Shown in pieces: positions 28,456 through 37,421 of a stretch of 64,000 bases of DNA. Source of the stretch: Ditibartonella apihabitans. Its GTDB lineage: Bacteria; Pseudomonadota; Alphaproteobacteria; Rhizobiales; Rhizobiaceae. The stretch covers positions 1 through 64,000 of the forward strand of contig NZ_CP015820.1 in the NCBI RefSeq assembly GCF_002007485.1. Direction: 5' to 3'. Made by a program: the position numbers and the translations under genes. Under the pieces are notes generated by a model. The model had not been told where the DNA came from. It worked only from the letters and a program-made list of their open reading frames with translations, and searched no databases. Each line of letters starts with the position of its first letter. The stretch's first letter is position 1.

Positions 28456-29229
28456 TTGGACATATTGACGTTCAGATCATTTTACGAAACACCACTTGGC
28501 GAAAAGGTTTTTTCGACCATTACCAATAAACTTGGATTAAAAGACCGTGATGTTTCCGGCGAGCGGGTGATGGGACTGGGTTATGTTACCCCCTATCTTC
28601 AATGGCTTAAACCACGGGCAGAGAGGTGTTTTGCTTTTATGCCGGCGCGTCAAGGAGCCTGTGTGTGGCCTTCTGCAGAAAAAGTTGCAACGGCTTTGGT
28701 ATTTGAAGAAGATTTGCCTTTGCCGGATTCTGCTGTTGACCGGATTATGCTCGTCCATTCACTGGAATTTGCCGAAAATGCCCGCGAAATGCTCAGTGAA
28801 ATGTGGCGTGTATTGGCACCGAACGGGCGCGTTATCATCGTTGTTCCCAATAGACGCGGTCTTTGGGCCAGAAATGATCATACACCCTTTGGTAGTGGCC
28901 AACCTTATAGCCGTCAGCAATTGTTATTATTGTTACACGAAACCAATTTTAGCGTCGTCAATATTAGCGAAGCGCTCTATTTTTCCCCATCCGGTCGTGC
29001 ATTGGCTCGCGGTTTTTCAGCAATTTATGAGCCATTGGCGAGGAACTTTTTTCCGTATTTTGGTGGAATTATCGTCTGTGAAGCCCAAAAACGCCTGTTT
29101 CAGGGATTGCCGGTACATCGTCGCCAGTCGCGGCGGGTATTTATACCGGCTCTGTCGCCCCAGATTACCAATCGTAAACCTTCTCATGCTGTCGAAATCA
29201 GAAGCGACCACGAGAGTTCGGATTGGTAA
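28456..29229 (+). CDS. Class I SAM-dependent methyltransferase
   Basis: 257 aa. The C-terminal part of a methyltransferase_11 fold is clear: LPLPDSAVDRIMLVHSLEF, then MLSEMWRVLAPNGRVIIVVPN and GLWARNDHTPFGSG. The usual glycine-rich SAM motif is weak. In Rhizobiales this gene often lies beside gloB; that gene is absent here. The start is TTG 28456, 18 bases after the lipoprotein stop. The methylated substrate is unknown. Confidence 0.82.
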   Translation: MDILTFRSFYETPLGEKVFSTITNKLGLKDRDVSGERVMGLGYVTPYLQWLKPRAERCFAFMPARQGACVWPSAEKVATALVFEEDLPLPDSAVDRIMLVHSLEFAENAREMLSEMWRVLAPNGRVIIVVPNRRGLWARNDHTPFGSGQPYSRQQLLLLLHETNFSVVNISEALYFSPSGRALARGFSAIYEPLARNFFPYFGGIIVCEAQKRLFQGLPVHRRQSRRVFIPALSPQITNRKPSHAVEIRSDHESSDW

Positions 29230-29476
29230 AGCCTTGCTTGATTTGTCGCACCGATAGGCAGTACCTAGTTTATTGATTTTGCCGATTCGAGATAGGAAAC
29301 GCCCAATGAAATTCCTCTATTTCTCAAAGGGGTTTGCCCTGTTTTATCGGGAAGACCGGCTTTTAACCTGAAGGCTCGTTTTTTAAAGACGCGCTTCTTT
29401 TCAGAATTTATCGGTATTTCCCGTTTCGCAACCATGGTACATCCGGTCTTTTCTGGCTCGAAAAGCGGGTTTTAGC

Positions 29477-29926
29477 CTATTTGAGTTCGGACATCCGGTT
29501 GATATTGTTGGCAAGCTCGTGAATTCGCTCGTTCACATAGTCATAAATATAACGGGTAATGTCAGGAAACTCCTTGATTAACCGGAGGAATACTGTGCGT
29601 TCGATTTCCAAAACTTTTGAATTGGATTGTGCAATAGCTGTAAACGGACGATTGATCTCGGTTACCAAAGCAAGCTCGTTGATGAGCGCATTTCTATTGA
29701 TGATGTCGATCGGTTGTCCGGAATTGTTGTTTTGCCGGTAAAGATTGACAGTTCCTGAAAGAACGACATAGGCACTTTCGGCAAGTTCGCCTTCTTTGAA
29801 AATCATTTCTCCCGAAGCAAATTCCTGTCGCTCGGCTCCGAATATCAACAAGCGCAGTTGTTCCGGTGTCATTTTGTTGAAAAAGTCGAACTTTTTCAAT
29901 AAAATAATGTCATCATTAATTGCCAC
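29477..29926 (-). CDS. Cyclic nucleotide-binding domain protein
   Basis: 149-aa single-domain cNMP-binding protein (Crp-like beta-roll, residues about 10-120, with FASGEMIFKEGELAESAYVVLSGTVNLY) followed by a helix. No DNA-binding domain is present, so it cannot act as a Crp-type activator alone. GTG 29926 with GGGAG upstream was chosen over ATG 29980, giving MAINDDIILL. It is downstream of the OmpR-type regulator on the same strand, a pairing conserved in Rhizobiales, and may modulate that pathway. Confidence 0.82.
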   Translation of the reverse strand: MAINDDIILLKKFDFFNKMTPEQLRLLIFGAERQEFASGEMIFKEGELAESAYVVLSGTVNLYRQNNNSGQPIDIINRNALINELALVTEINRPFTAIAQSNSKVLEIERTVFLRLIKEFPDITRYIYDYVNERIHELANNINRMSELK

Positions 29927-30039
29927 CGAAAACTCCCGACTTTCATAAACTGGCCTTTTATTGTGGCCAATCCATTTCATGAGATTTCTTTGGAGCGTAA
30001 GCTTAGGTGAATAAACTGTTTGACAGTATTCACCAATGT

Positions 30040-30723
30040 TTACGGATTCAATCTATAGCCACCGCTATCGGTTATCAAGATTTGCGCATTAGCGGGATCT
30101 TTCTCGATTTTTTGGCGGAGGCGATAAACGTGAGTTTCCAAAGTATGGGTGGTTACCCCTGAATTATAACCCCAAACTTCCTCCAGCAAAGTGTCCCGGC
30201 TTACAACACTGTCTCCTGCACGATAGAGGAATTTTATGATGGCGGCTTCTTTTTCGGTCAAGCGGATCTTGCTGCCCTTTTCGTCAATAAGCAATTTTTG
30301 TCCGGGCTTGAATGTATAAGGCCCTACCTGGAAGGTTGCATCTTCGCTCTGTTCATGTTGGCGCAATTGTGCACGGATACGAGCCAGCAAAACAGCAAAT
30401 CGGAACGGTTTTGTTACATAGTCATTGGCACCGGCTTCAAGACCGAGAATAGTATCCGAATCGGTATCATGACCCGTCAGCATGATGATCGGCGCACGGA
30501 ATCCTTCCTGACGCAATTTTTTTACAGCTTCACGGCCATCAAGATCGGGCAAACCGATATCCATAATAATAAGATCTACATTTTCGTTTCTTGCGGTTTC
30601 AAGCCCTTTTGCAGCCGTACTTTCCTGAAGAACATTGAATTCTTCATGCATTTGTAGTTGCTCTACCAGAATAGAGCGCAGATCCTCGTCATCATCTACA
30701 ATCAAAAGGGTGCGATCGGTCAT
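30040..30723 (-). CDS. OmpR-family response regulator
   Basis: 227 aa: an N-terminal receiver domain (acidic pair in LLIVDDDEDLR, phosphorylation Asp in LIIMDIGLPD, Lys in NDYVTKPFRF) and a C-terminal winged helix (about residues 130-225, with TTHTLETHVYRLRQKIE). No histidine kinase is adjacent, so the partner is unknown. The downstream gene encodes a cyclic nucleotide-binding protein. The family is strongly conserved in Rhizobiales. Confidence 0.92.
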   Translation of the reverse strand: MTDRTLLIVDDDEDLRSILVEQLQMHEEFNVLQESTAAKGLETARNENVDLIIMDIGLPDLDGREAVKKLRQEGFRAPIIMLTGHDTDSDTILGLEAGANDYVTKPFRFAVLLARIRAQLRQHEQSEDATFQVGPYTFKPGQKLLIDEKGSKIRLTEKEAAIIKFLYRAGDSVVSRDTLLEEVWGYNSGVTTHTLETHVYRLRQKIEKDPANAQILITDSGGYRLNP

Positions 30724-30796
30724 TTTCTGTCCTTATAAAAAACGCTATCGGGCGTTATGTAATAATTGCAGTCACAATCACGAAAAACTGAACATC

Positions 30797-31411
30797 ATGC
30801 AAGTGCCTTTAATCAGAAATCCGCTAAAAACACCAAAAATTGTTTCGTTTATCGCTGTGCGCAAGAAATGCGGTACAACAACAAAAGGAATCTTGGCAAT
30901 CGGCCAATATCGTTTTCTGTGCGCTTTGGGCAGAAACGGTTTTTCAGCCCGAAAACGCGAAGGTGACGGCGCAACACCCATTGCTGTTATGCCAATTCTT
31001 GGCGGTTTTCAAAAGAATGATTTACATAGTCTACCACATCATGCGTTAATGCTCCAACGTGTAAAATTAACTGACGGATGGTGCGACCAGCCATGGGACG
31101 CCAATTATAATCGTCGGGTAAAGTTGCCTTACAGAAATAGCGCTGAAAAACTTTGTCGCAGAGATGAGCTTTATGACATGGTATTGATACCGGATTGGAA
31201 TATCCGTTGCAGAATTCAAAACAATGGCAGTGCCATTTTTTTTCATCTGGCAAGGCCGGGGTTTGCTCCGACAGAGGGGTGTATTGCTGTCTCGCGGCGC
31301 ACAATGGAGCGAATCCTGCCTTTTATATCGCGCAAAACAAAAATAATGACATTGGGAACCATAACGAGATCAAAACCTGCAAGTGTACGCGCGAGAAGTC
31401 GTAAACGATAA
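30797..31411 (+). CDS. L,D-transpeptidase family protein (YkuD fold)
   Basis: 204 aa from ATG 30797. The catalytic region is FFHLARPGFAPTEGCIAVS, giving the His and Cys of the YkuD active site in the EGCIA variant instead of the common SHGCIR. Such enzymes cross-link peptidoglycan or attach proteins to it, but this short subgroup has no obvious signal peptide, so its location is unclear. Divergent from the response regulator. Confidence 0.8.
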   Translation: MQVPLIRNPLKTPKIVSFIAVRKKCGTTTKGILAIGQYRFLCALGRNGFSARKREGDGATPIAVMPILGGFQKNDLHSLPHHALMLQRVKLTDGWCDQPWDANYNRRVKLPYRNSAEKLCRRDELYDMVLIPDWNIRCRIQNNGSAIFFHLARPGFAPTEGCIAVSRRTMERILPFISRKTKIMTLGTITRSKPASVRARSRKR

Positions 31412-32009
31412 TATTCGTTGCTTGATTTGGGCAAGAACCTCTTCTCGGTTATTGGCCGCGATGTTTGACCAGAATGATGTGACCGGCCCTTTCTGTTCAT
31501 TTCGCAATACACATTGGAAAGTAACAATAATGTCGGTGAGATTGAGTGACCAATTCGCAAGATTATTATAGATATTTTGGATAAGTCTATTTTTAAATCG
31601 GAAAATCAAAAGATGAATGAATATTCACCATTGAATGAATTCATGAGTTTTCTTAATGTATTTTCACTATAAAATAGGTGAGTGAGAAAACTAGTCTATG
31701 AAAATACTAATGTTGAATTATCGATATTTTATAGATAAAATTCATCAATAAAATTGATATTTTACATGACAATTTTTCTATCGGGAAAACAGGATTGAAC
31801 AGAATGCTGGAGTCACACTCTGCCGGTTCGGTAATCGGATATCTTTGAAAACAAATCACCCTCTGGATAAAGTGCTGGTCAGGAAGCTCCCACCCCGATG
31901 TTTTCACGTGAAACACAAGAACAATAATCCTCAATCGGGATTATAAGGGATAGATGTCGGCTTATCCGACGTAGAAATAGTCGCTTCGATTATTGCAGGC
32001 TAATCAACA
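31412..32009. other. Intergenic region with parS-like palindrome
   Basis: About 600 AT-rich bases between convergent genes (L,D-transpeptidase and accA). No credible ORF. It contains the parS-like site at 31900-31915 and a small hairpin GTCGG / CCGAC near 31957-31971. Confidence 0.5.
31900..31915. promoter_or_regulatory. parS-like site (possible ParB-binding centromere)
   Basis: GTTTTCACGTGAAACA matches the ParB consensus TGTTTCACGTGAAACA at 14 of 16 positions and contains a perfect 12-bp palindrome TTTCACGTGAAA. It is intergenic, and nearby gene order suggests the window is close to the replication origin, where parS sites cluster. Other CACGTG sequences in the window lack the flanking match. 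Confidence 0.5.
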
Positions 32010-32969
32010 TTATTTGGCAAGCGAGCGGCCAATTTCCAGATATTTATCCCAGCGTTCTCTTTTCAGAGTGTCACCATCTTTTTCGGCCATGCCCTTCAAT
32101 GCCGCTTCGATTACCTGACCGGCTGCGTCAATGGCTTCTTTCTTATTGCGGTGTGCACCGCCCAGAGGCTCAGGAATAATACCGTCAATAATTTTCAATT
32201 TATAGAGATCTTGAGCGGTAATGTGCATAGATGTCGCCGCATCTTTTGCCCGTGTAGCATCGCGCCATAAAATGGAAGCTGCACCCTCGGGAGAGATAAC
32301 AGAATAGATTGCGTGTTCAAGCATATAAACTTTGTTGGCAGCCGCAATTGCAATAGCACCGCCTGAACCGCCTTCACCAATAATAACAGAAACGACAGGC
32401 ACTTTTAACCGCAAGGTTTCGGCTGTTGATTGGGCAATGGCTTCAGCTTGTCCGCGTTCTTCTGCACTTACTCCCGGATAGGCACCGGCGGTATCGACAA
32501 GGGTAATAACAGGAAGCGAAAAACGATCGGCCAATTCCATGATGCGCACAGCCTTGCGGTAGCCTTCCGGACGGGCAGAGCCGAAATTGTAGCGCAATCT
32601 CGATTGGGTGTCGTAACCTTTTTCTTGTCCGAGATAGGCTATTGCCTGACCGTTGAAACGGGCAAAACCTGCTTGAATCGCTTCATCTTCGCCATATTTC
32701 CGGTCACCGGCCAGAGGTGTCACATCGGTAAAGAGTTCTTTTGAATAATCCAGAAAATGCGGTCTATCCGGATGGCGCGCAACTTGCGCCTTTTGCCAGG
32801 GCGTAAGTTTTTTATAAAGATCACGCAAGGCCGCTTGTGAGCGTTCTTCAAGACGGGATATTTCATCCCCCATATCGACGCTACCTTTTTCCTGGGCTAT
32901 TTTCTTCAGTTCGAAGATTTGCCCTTCCAGATCAGCAACCGGCTTTTCGAAATCAAGATAATTATACAT
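32010..32969 (-). CDS. accA: Acetyl-CoA carboxylase carboxyltransferase subunit alpha
   Basis: Forms the carboxyltransferase with AccD, making malonyl-CoA for fatty acid synthesis. 319 aa; typical TPWQKAQVARHPDRPH, LVDTAGAYPGVSAEERGQ and IGEGGSGGAIAIA for acyl-CoA and biotin binding. ATG 32969 with GGAG upstream gives MYNYLDFEKPV; a TTG at 32978 is in frame. No other acc gene adjoins. Next upstream on the same strand is xerD, 80 bases away. Confidence 0.96.
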   Translation of the reverse strand: MYNYLDFEKPVADLEGQIFELKKIAQEKGSVDMGDEISRLEERSQAALRDLYKKLTPWQKAQVARHPDRPHFLDYSKELFTDVTPLAGDRKYGEDEAIQAGFARFNGQAIAYLGQEKGYDTQSRLRYNFGSARPEGYRKAVRIMELADRFSLPVITLVDTAGAYPGVSAEERGQAEAIAQSTAETLRLKVPVVSVIIGEGGSGGAIAIAAANKVYMLEHAIYSVISPEGAASILWRDATRAKDAATSMHITAQDLYKLKIIDGIIPEPLGGAHRNKKEAIDAAGQVIEAALKGMAEKDGDTLKRERWDKYLEIGRSLAK

Positions 32970-33049
32970 CGGCTCCAACTTTTTATGATACCATTTTTGT
33001 GGTTTGTTTTAAGCTTTAACGGTGTCTTATAAATAACATAACATTTTCT

Positions 33050-33988
33050 TTACTCTGCATGAGAGCGCTCGGCAAGCGGGTGATGCTCATTTACAAGACT
33101 TTGCAGCTTTTCTTCAAGAACGTGGGTATAGATTTGTGTCGTAGATATATCCGAATGTCCCAGCAATTGTTGGACAACGCGCAAATCGGCACCATGCTGT
33201 AACAAATGGCTGGCAAAAGCATGGCGGATAACATGTGGTGAAATGTTATGGGCATTGATTCCGGCATCTATTGCAAGAATTTTAAGTTCGCGCGCAACAA
33301 CCTGTCGCGCAATATACCCCTGTTCGCTATGGGCAGGAAAAAGATAGGAACTGTCACTATCCGTTGTTTTATCTCGCAATTCAAGCCATTTCCTGATTGC
33401 TTCCTTGGCTTTTCCGGACAAGGGCACCATTCGTTCTTTTGACCCTTTACCGCGGATCAATAGAAAATCCGGCGCACCGCGAACAATGCGGACCGGCATA
33501 GTGACAAGTTCGCTGATGCGTAAACCTGTCGCGTAAAGCAGTTCGACAATGGTATGAAGCCGCATCGCTTTTTTATGCTCGGCCGCAGTGAAATCGGCAC
33601 GTTGAGCATTTTTTTCAGCAAGATCACGCAGATTGTCCACCTGTTTTTCGCTGATAATCTTCGGCAAATTCGGGTGTTTGCGCGGGGATAGAAGGTCGCC
33701 TGAAGGGTCGTCATTGCGTAAACCTTCTGCGTAGAGAAACTGGAAAAATTGACGCAATGTCGACAAACGTCTTGCTTGGGAGGTAGCAGCAAAACCGTCT
33801 TTTTGCATGGATGCCAATATTTTCGTAAGTTGTTCCCTTCCAGTATCAATAAGAGATGTTCCCGCTCCTGCCAGTTCTTCATTTGCCCATAAAAGATCGC
33901 GTCGATAGGCTTCGAGTGTATTTTTCGAGGCGCCGCGTTCGGCGCTCATCATTTCAAGAAAATTGTCGATTGTCGCAGAGAGGTTCAT
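33050..33988 (-). CDS. xerD: Tyrosine recombinase XerD
   Basis: With XerC it resolves chromosome dimers at dif. 312 aa: N-terminal SAM-like core-binding domain (FLEMMSAERGASKNTLEAY) and C-terminal catalytic domain with Arg in YATGLRISELV, HVIRHAFASHLL, LGHSDISTTQIYTH and the nucleophilic Tyr. Close to canonical XerD rather than a phage integrase. Its ATG overlaps the stop of the upstream small membrane protein by four bases (ATGA), so the two are coupled. Confidence 0.93.
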   Translation of the reverse strand: MNLSATIDNFLEMMSAERGASKNTLEAYRRDLLWANEELAGAGTSLIDTGREQLTKILASMQKDGFAATSQARRLSTLRQFFQFLYAEGLRNDDPSGDLLSPRKHPNLPKIISEKQVDNLRDLAEKNAQRADFTAAEHKKAMRLHTIVELLYATGLRISELVTMPVRIVRGAPDFLLIRGKGSKERMVPLSGKAKEAIRKWLELRDKTTDSDSSYLFPAHSEQGYIARQVVARELKILAIDAGINAHNISPHVIRHAFASHLLQHGADLRVVQQLLGHSDISTTQIYTHVLEEKLQSLVNEHHPLAERSHAE

Positions 33989-34389
33989 TTCTTATCCTTC
34001 TTGGTATTTGAAGGCGTGGTTATGTCAGGAGTTTTCGGACGGGAAGGCAAATTTCCGGTAGTCTGTCGAGCTTTCCGGAGATTAACATTATTTGAACCGT
34101 GGTCCGTCACATCATTCGGCTTTGTGTCAGCCTCTTTGCTATTCTGGTCACTGGACAAGTGCCTTTTGTTTTCCTGATCATTTGTGTTTACCTCACCATT
34201 TGCGGGATTTTGACTGCCTGAAACTTGAGACAGTGCGGAGCGATCACGCAAATGCAGATTTTCCGGTTGAATTTCGATTGTTATATCGGTGGTCACCGGT
34301 TTTACGATATAAACAAGTCCGACCATTGCAGCATAAACGAGTGCAACCAGAATGGCAAAAGCGATGAATAAACGAGTAAGAGTGGGCAT
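33985..34389 (-). CDS. Single-pass membrane protein with disordered tail
   Basis: 134 aa. An N-terminal helix (residues 6-29, LFIAFAILVALVYAAMVGLV) is followed by VKPVTTDITIEIQPENLHLRDR and then an Asn/Ser/Lys-rich tail that looks disordered. Short proteins with the same N-terminal pattern lie between aroK and xerD in many Rhizobiales. Function unknown. Four-base overlap with xerD. Confidence 0.7.
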   Translation of the reverse strand: MPTLTRLFIAFAILVALVYAAMVGLVYIVKPVTTDITIEIQPENLHLRDRSALSQVSGSQNPANGEVNTNDQENKRHLSSDQNSKEADTKPNDVTDHGSNNVNLRKARQTTGNLPSRPKTPDITTPSNTKKDKK

Positions 34390-34493
34390 ACCGGCGCAAA
34401 ATTATCCAAAATTGAAAAAGTTTTAAACACTATCATGCCTTATAAAGATTAACAGGGATTGACTTATTCCGAGATAAATGTCGAAACGAAATT

Positions 34494-35093
34494 ATGAAAA
34501 GCAGATTTTCAAAAACTGGTCCAATGGCAAAAACCGCGCATCGACTGTTGTCTCATCTCGATGGTCGCTCGCTTGTGCTTGTCGGGCTCATGGGAGCGGG
34601 CAAATCCACAATTGGCAAACGTGTTGCGACCATGTTGGAACTTCCTTTTCATGATGCGGATTACGAGATCGAGCAAGCAGCACGTATGACAATACCGGAA
34701 TTGTTCGAAAGTTATGGCGAGCCTGCTTTTCGGGATCTCGAACGGCGGGTGATTCTCCGTTTGCTGAAAGAGGGGCCCATGGTGCTGGCTACCGGTGGCG
34801 GTGCCTATATGAACGGGGAGACACGTAAAGCCATTGCCGAGAAGGGTATTTCTATCTGGCTTCACGCCGAGCTTGACGTATTGATGGAGCGGGTATCGCA
34901 CCGTCAAAATCGCCCCTTATTGCAAAGACCTGATCCGCGTGCCTTTATGGAAAAATTGATGGCGGAGCGTTATCCCGTCTATGCTTTATCAGACATTCGT
35001 GTAAGTAGTCGGAAGACGCGTCGTGACGTGGTTGCCCGTTCTGTTATACGCTCTGTCGAAAGCTATCTTTCAAAACCTGAAAAACCGCAATAA
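34494..35093 (+). CDS. aroK: Shikimate kinase
   Basis: Phosphorylates shikimate at the 3-hydroxyl, using ATP. 199 aa with Walker [16 protein letters not shown], substrate-binding FHDADYEIE and FRDLERRV, and [11 protein letters not shown]. The N-terminus is about 20 residues longer than the minimal enzyme, as is common in rhizobia. Followed 13 bases later by aroB; divergent from the small membrane protein and xerD. Confidence 0.94.
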   Translation: MKSRFSKTGPMAKTAHRLLSHLDGRSLVLVGLMGAGKSTIGKRVATMLELPFHDADYEIEQAARMTIPELFESYGEPAFRDLERRVILRLLKEGPMVLATGGGAYMNGETRKAIAEKGISIWLHAELDVLMERVSHRQNRPLLQRPDPRAFMEKLMAERYPVYALSDIRVSSRKTRRDVVARSVIRSVESYLSKPEKPQ

Positions 35094-35106
35094 AAGGCAG
35101 CTAAAA

Positions 35107-36222
35107 ATGGAAAATCAGACAGTTCAAGTAACACTGGGGAAACGTAGTTACGATATTCTGATAGGCCCCGGTCTGGTTGTCTCGGCAGGTCACGAGATTG
35201 CCCGCCGTTTTCCGGGAAAACGTGTTGTTGTTGTGACAGATGAAAATGTTGCAGCACTGCATTTGGGAATGTTGACACAAAGTTTGCGTGATGGCGGAAT
35301 TGATGTGGTTCCGGTAGTGGTTAAAGCCGGTGAAAAATCGAAATGTTTCGAAACACTGCAAAATGTCACAAATGATATTCTTGATAATCGTCTGGAGCGT
35401 GGCGATTTTGTCATTGCATTTGGCGGTGGTGTTGTCGGTGATCTTGCAGGATTTGCTGCCGGAATAGTGCGTCGTGGAATGAATTTTATCCAGATTCCAA
35501 CGTCCCTTCTGGCGCAGGTTGATTCGTCTGTCGGGGGCAAAACCGGTATCGACACACGTCAGGGAAAAAATCTGATTGGTGTATTTTATCAGCCGAAACT
35601 TGTCATTGCCGATACCGAGATTCTCGACACTCTTCCTGAACGGGAATTCAGAGCCGGTTATGCCGAAGTTGCCAAATACGGATTGATCAATCAACCGGAC
35701 TTTTTTTCGTGGCTTGAAAAAAATTGGCAAAAGATTTTTCTCGGGGGGCACGAACGGATCGAGGCGATAGCCCGCTCCTGTCGTTCAAAAGCCGATGTGG
35801 TCGCCCATGATGAACATGAGGCGGGAGAACGTGCATTATTGAATTTGGGGCACACTTTCGGTCATGCCTTGGAAACGGTTACAAATTATGATTCGAATCG
35901 CCTTGTCCATGGAGAAGGGGTCTCTATCGGCATGGTTCTCGCACACCAGTTTTCAAATTATCTGGGACTTTGTCCTGCCGATGTTGCAACGCGGGTGGAA
36001 ACCCATTTGAGTTCTGTCGGCCTTCCTGTGGCTTTGCAGGATGTTCCGGGCGGCGTGCCGGATGCTGCAACATTGATGAAAATTATCGCTCAGGACAAGA
36101 AGGTCGAACATGGCAGTCTGACCTTTATATTAACACGCGGGTTGGGCCAGTCATTCATTGCCAAAAATGTGCCGCCGGAAAAAGTATTGGCGTTTCTTAA
36201 ACAGAAACTTGGCGAAAAATGA
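35107..36222 (+). CDS. aroB: 3-dehydroquinate synthase
   Basis: Converts DAHP to 3-dehydroquinate, the second shikimate step, with NAD and a divalent metal. 371 aa; NAD-binding [32 protein letters not shown] and metal-binding [11 protein letters not shown] and [10 protein letters not shown] are intact. ATG 35107 gives the standard start; the longer open frame from 35023 overlaps aroK. The tRNA-Arg gene lies 44 bases downstream on the same strand. Confidence 0.95.
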   Translation: MENQTVQVTLGKRSYDILIGPGLVVSAGHEIARRFPGKRVVVVTDENVAALHLGMLTQSLRDGGIDVVPVVVKAGEKSKCFETLQNVTNDILDNRLERGDFVIAFGGGVVGDLAGFAAGIVRRGMNFIQIPTSLLAQVDSSVGGKTGIDTRQGKNLIGVFYQPKLVIADTEILDTLPEREFRAGYAEVAKYGLINQPDFFSWLEKNWQKIFLGGHERIEAIARSCRSKADVVAHDEHEAGERALLNLGHTFGHALETVTNYDSNRLVHGEGVSIGMVLAHQFSNYLGLCPADVATRVETHLSSVGLPVALQDVPGGVPDAATLMKIIAQDKKVEHGSLTFILTRGLGQSFIAKNVPPEKVLAFLKQKLGEK

Positions 36223-36266
36223 TTGATCGGAGCCGCTATATTGTTTAATGCTTCCACTGCGATGAA

Positions 36267-36575
36267 GTCTGCGTAGCTCAGCAGGATAGAGCACAGGATT
36301 CCTGAAACATTGAAATTGGGCGCCTCTCAAGGAAACTTTTGAAGCGGATCTGCTCAAAGTCGGGGAACGCTTATGACTTTTCAAAGTCATTGCCAATCCC
36401 GAGCCAAGCCCTCAAAAAGGGAAGGTGTAGAGACTGGACGGGCAGCACCTTACGGGTTAAGCCGATGGTGAAGGGACAGTCCAGACCACAAACGGTCATA
36501 GCGTGTTGACTGGCGGCGAAAGTCGAAGTGGTATGAATCCTGGGGTCGTGGGTTCGAATCCCACCGCGGACACCA
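36267..36575 (+). tRNA. tRNA-Arg (CCU), interrupted by a group I intron
   Basis: The 5' exon (36267-36303) carries the acceptor strand GTCTGCG, D arm and 5' half of the anticodon arm ending in TTCCT. The 3' exon (36536-36575) carries AATCCTG, the variable loop, T arm GTGGG-TTCGAAT-CCCAC, acceptor strand CGCGGAC, discriminator A and encoded CCA. Joining the exons gives anticodon loop TTCCTAA on stem CAGGA / TCCTG, and the acceptor stem pairs fully with one G-T. The 232 bases between are a group I intron. It reads AGG codons. Confidence 0.93.
36304..36535 (+). ncRNA. Group I self-splicing intron (IC3-like) in tRNA-Arg
   Basis: 232 bases, inserted after U36, the third base of the anticodon. The 5' exon ends in U and the intron in G, as group I splicing requires. 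Core blocks align with the Anabaena tRNA-Leu intron as I remember it: GCCAATCCCGAGCCAAGCC (P3-P6 region), AAGGTGTAGAGACTGGACGG (P7 5' side), GAAGGGACAGTCCAGACC (P7 3' side and P3) and a final hairpin GGCGGCGAAAGTCG before GAAGTGGTATG. No homing endonuclease is encoded. The same insertion site is known in Agrobacterium tRNA-Arg(CCU). Confidence 0.9.
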
Positions 36576-37421
36576 TCGTCATGATATTATAAAATTATTG
36601 TTTATACGAATTATCCGGAAATTGCTCCCCTTCTTTTTCCCATCTTGAAATCCGGAACACATAGCGGCAATCGCCTTTATTGCAGAGACTAAGATACAGT
36701 TATCTCAAGGATAAATTGTTGAAGGCCATTTCCTTCACAGAAGGTAAAATTTTGTTCCGATTATGAGGATTATCTCGTTTGATAGAAAATCGTTCCTTTT
36801 ATGAAGAATAAATGAAAATAAGGCTTCTTCGTTTTATCTTTTAAAATATTTCCTTTTGATCACCTGCAACAAAAACCTTAATTGCCATTATGTACATAAA
36901 ACAAATTGTCTATTTTTTGTGAGCTATAGGAAGTTTCAATATCGAATTTCAATATCTTTTATAGGCGTTCGTTTTCCGAAATCATGGTTTGAAAGCATAT
37001 AATAAGGTTTATAGGCTCTATTTTTGGAAATTTTTATCAAATTGAAACTATGACATAGATCGGAAAGGTGAAATTTTAATAATTTCCTATTCGAAAAAAA
37101 CTATTTTTAGATAATAGTCATAAAAAATAGAATATTAATAAATAATAAATAAGTATAATTCTCTTAAAATAATAAAAAATAAATTTTTGAGGGTTATTGC
37201 GTTATACGCGCGTAACGCAATGACAGAACGCTCAGGTTGATTATCATCTTGAATCCTGTATAACTGGTTTTAGGGGTTATGAACGTTTCAACGTTATTTA
37301 CTGAAAATTAACGTTGTTACATGGCAAGCTATTAACGTTGTCATTCATATGCCGCATGATGTAACCGGTTTTGTTGTTTGCGTATATTTTTGTATTGCTT
37401 CATTTCAGGCAGGGAAGACTG
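36576..37421. other. Very AT-rich intergenic region upstream of the carboxypeptidase gene
   Basis: About 845 bases with no credible ORF; 37080-37195 is almost pure A and T. At 37197-37220 there is a stem TTGCGTTA / TAACGCAA with an eight-base loop. Four AACGTT palindromes follow at 37282, 37290, 37310 and 37334. The promoter of the downstream gene must lie here. Confidence 0.5.
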
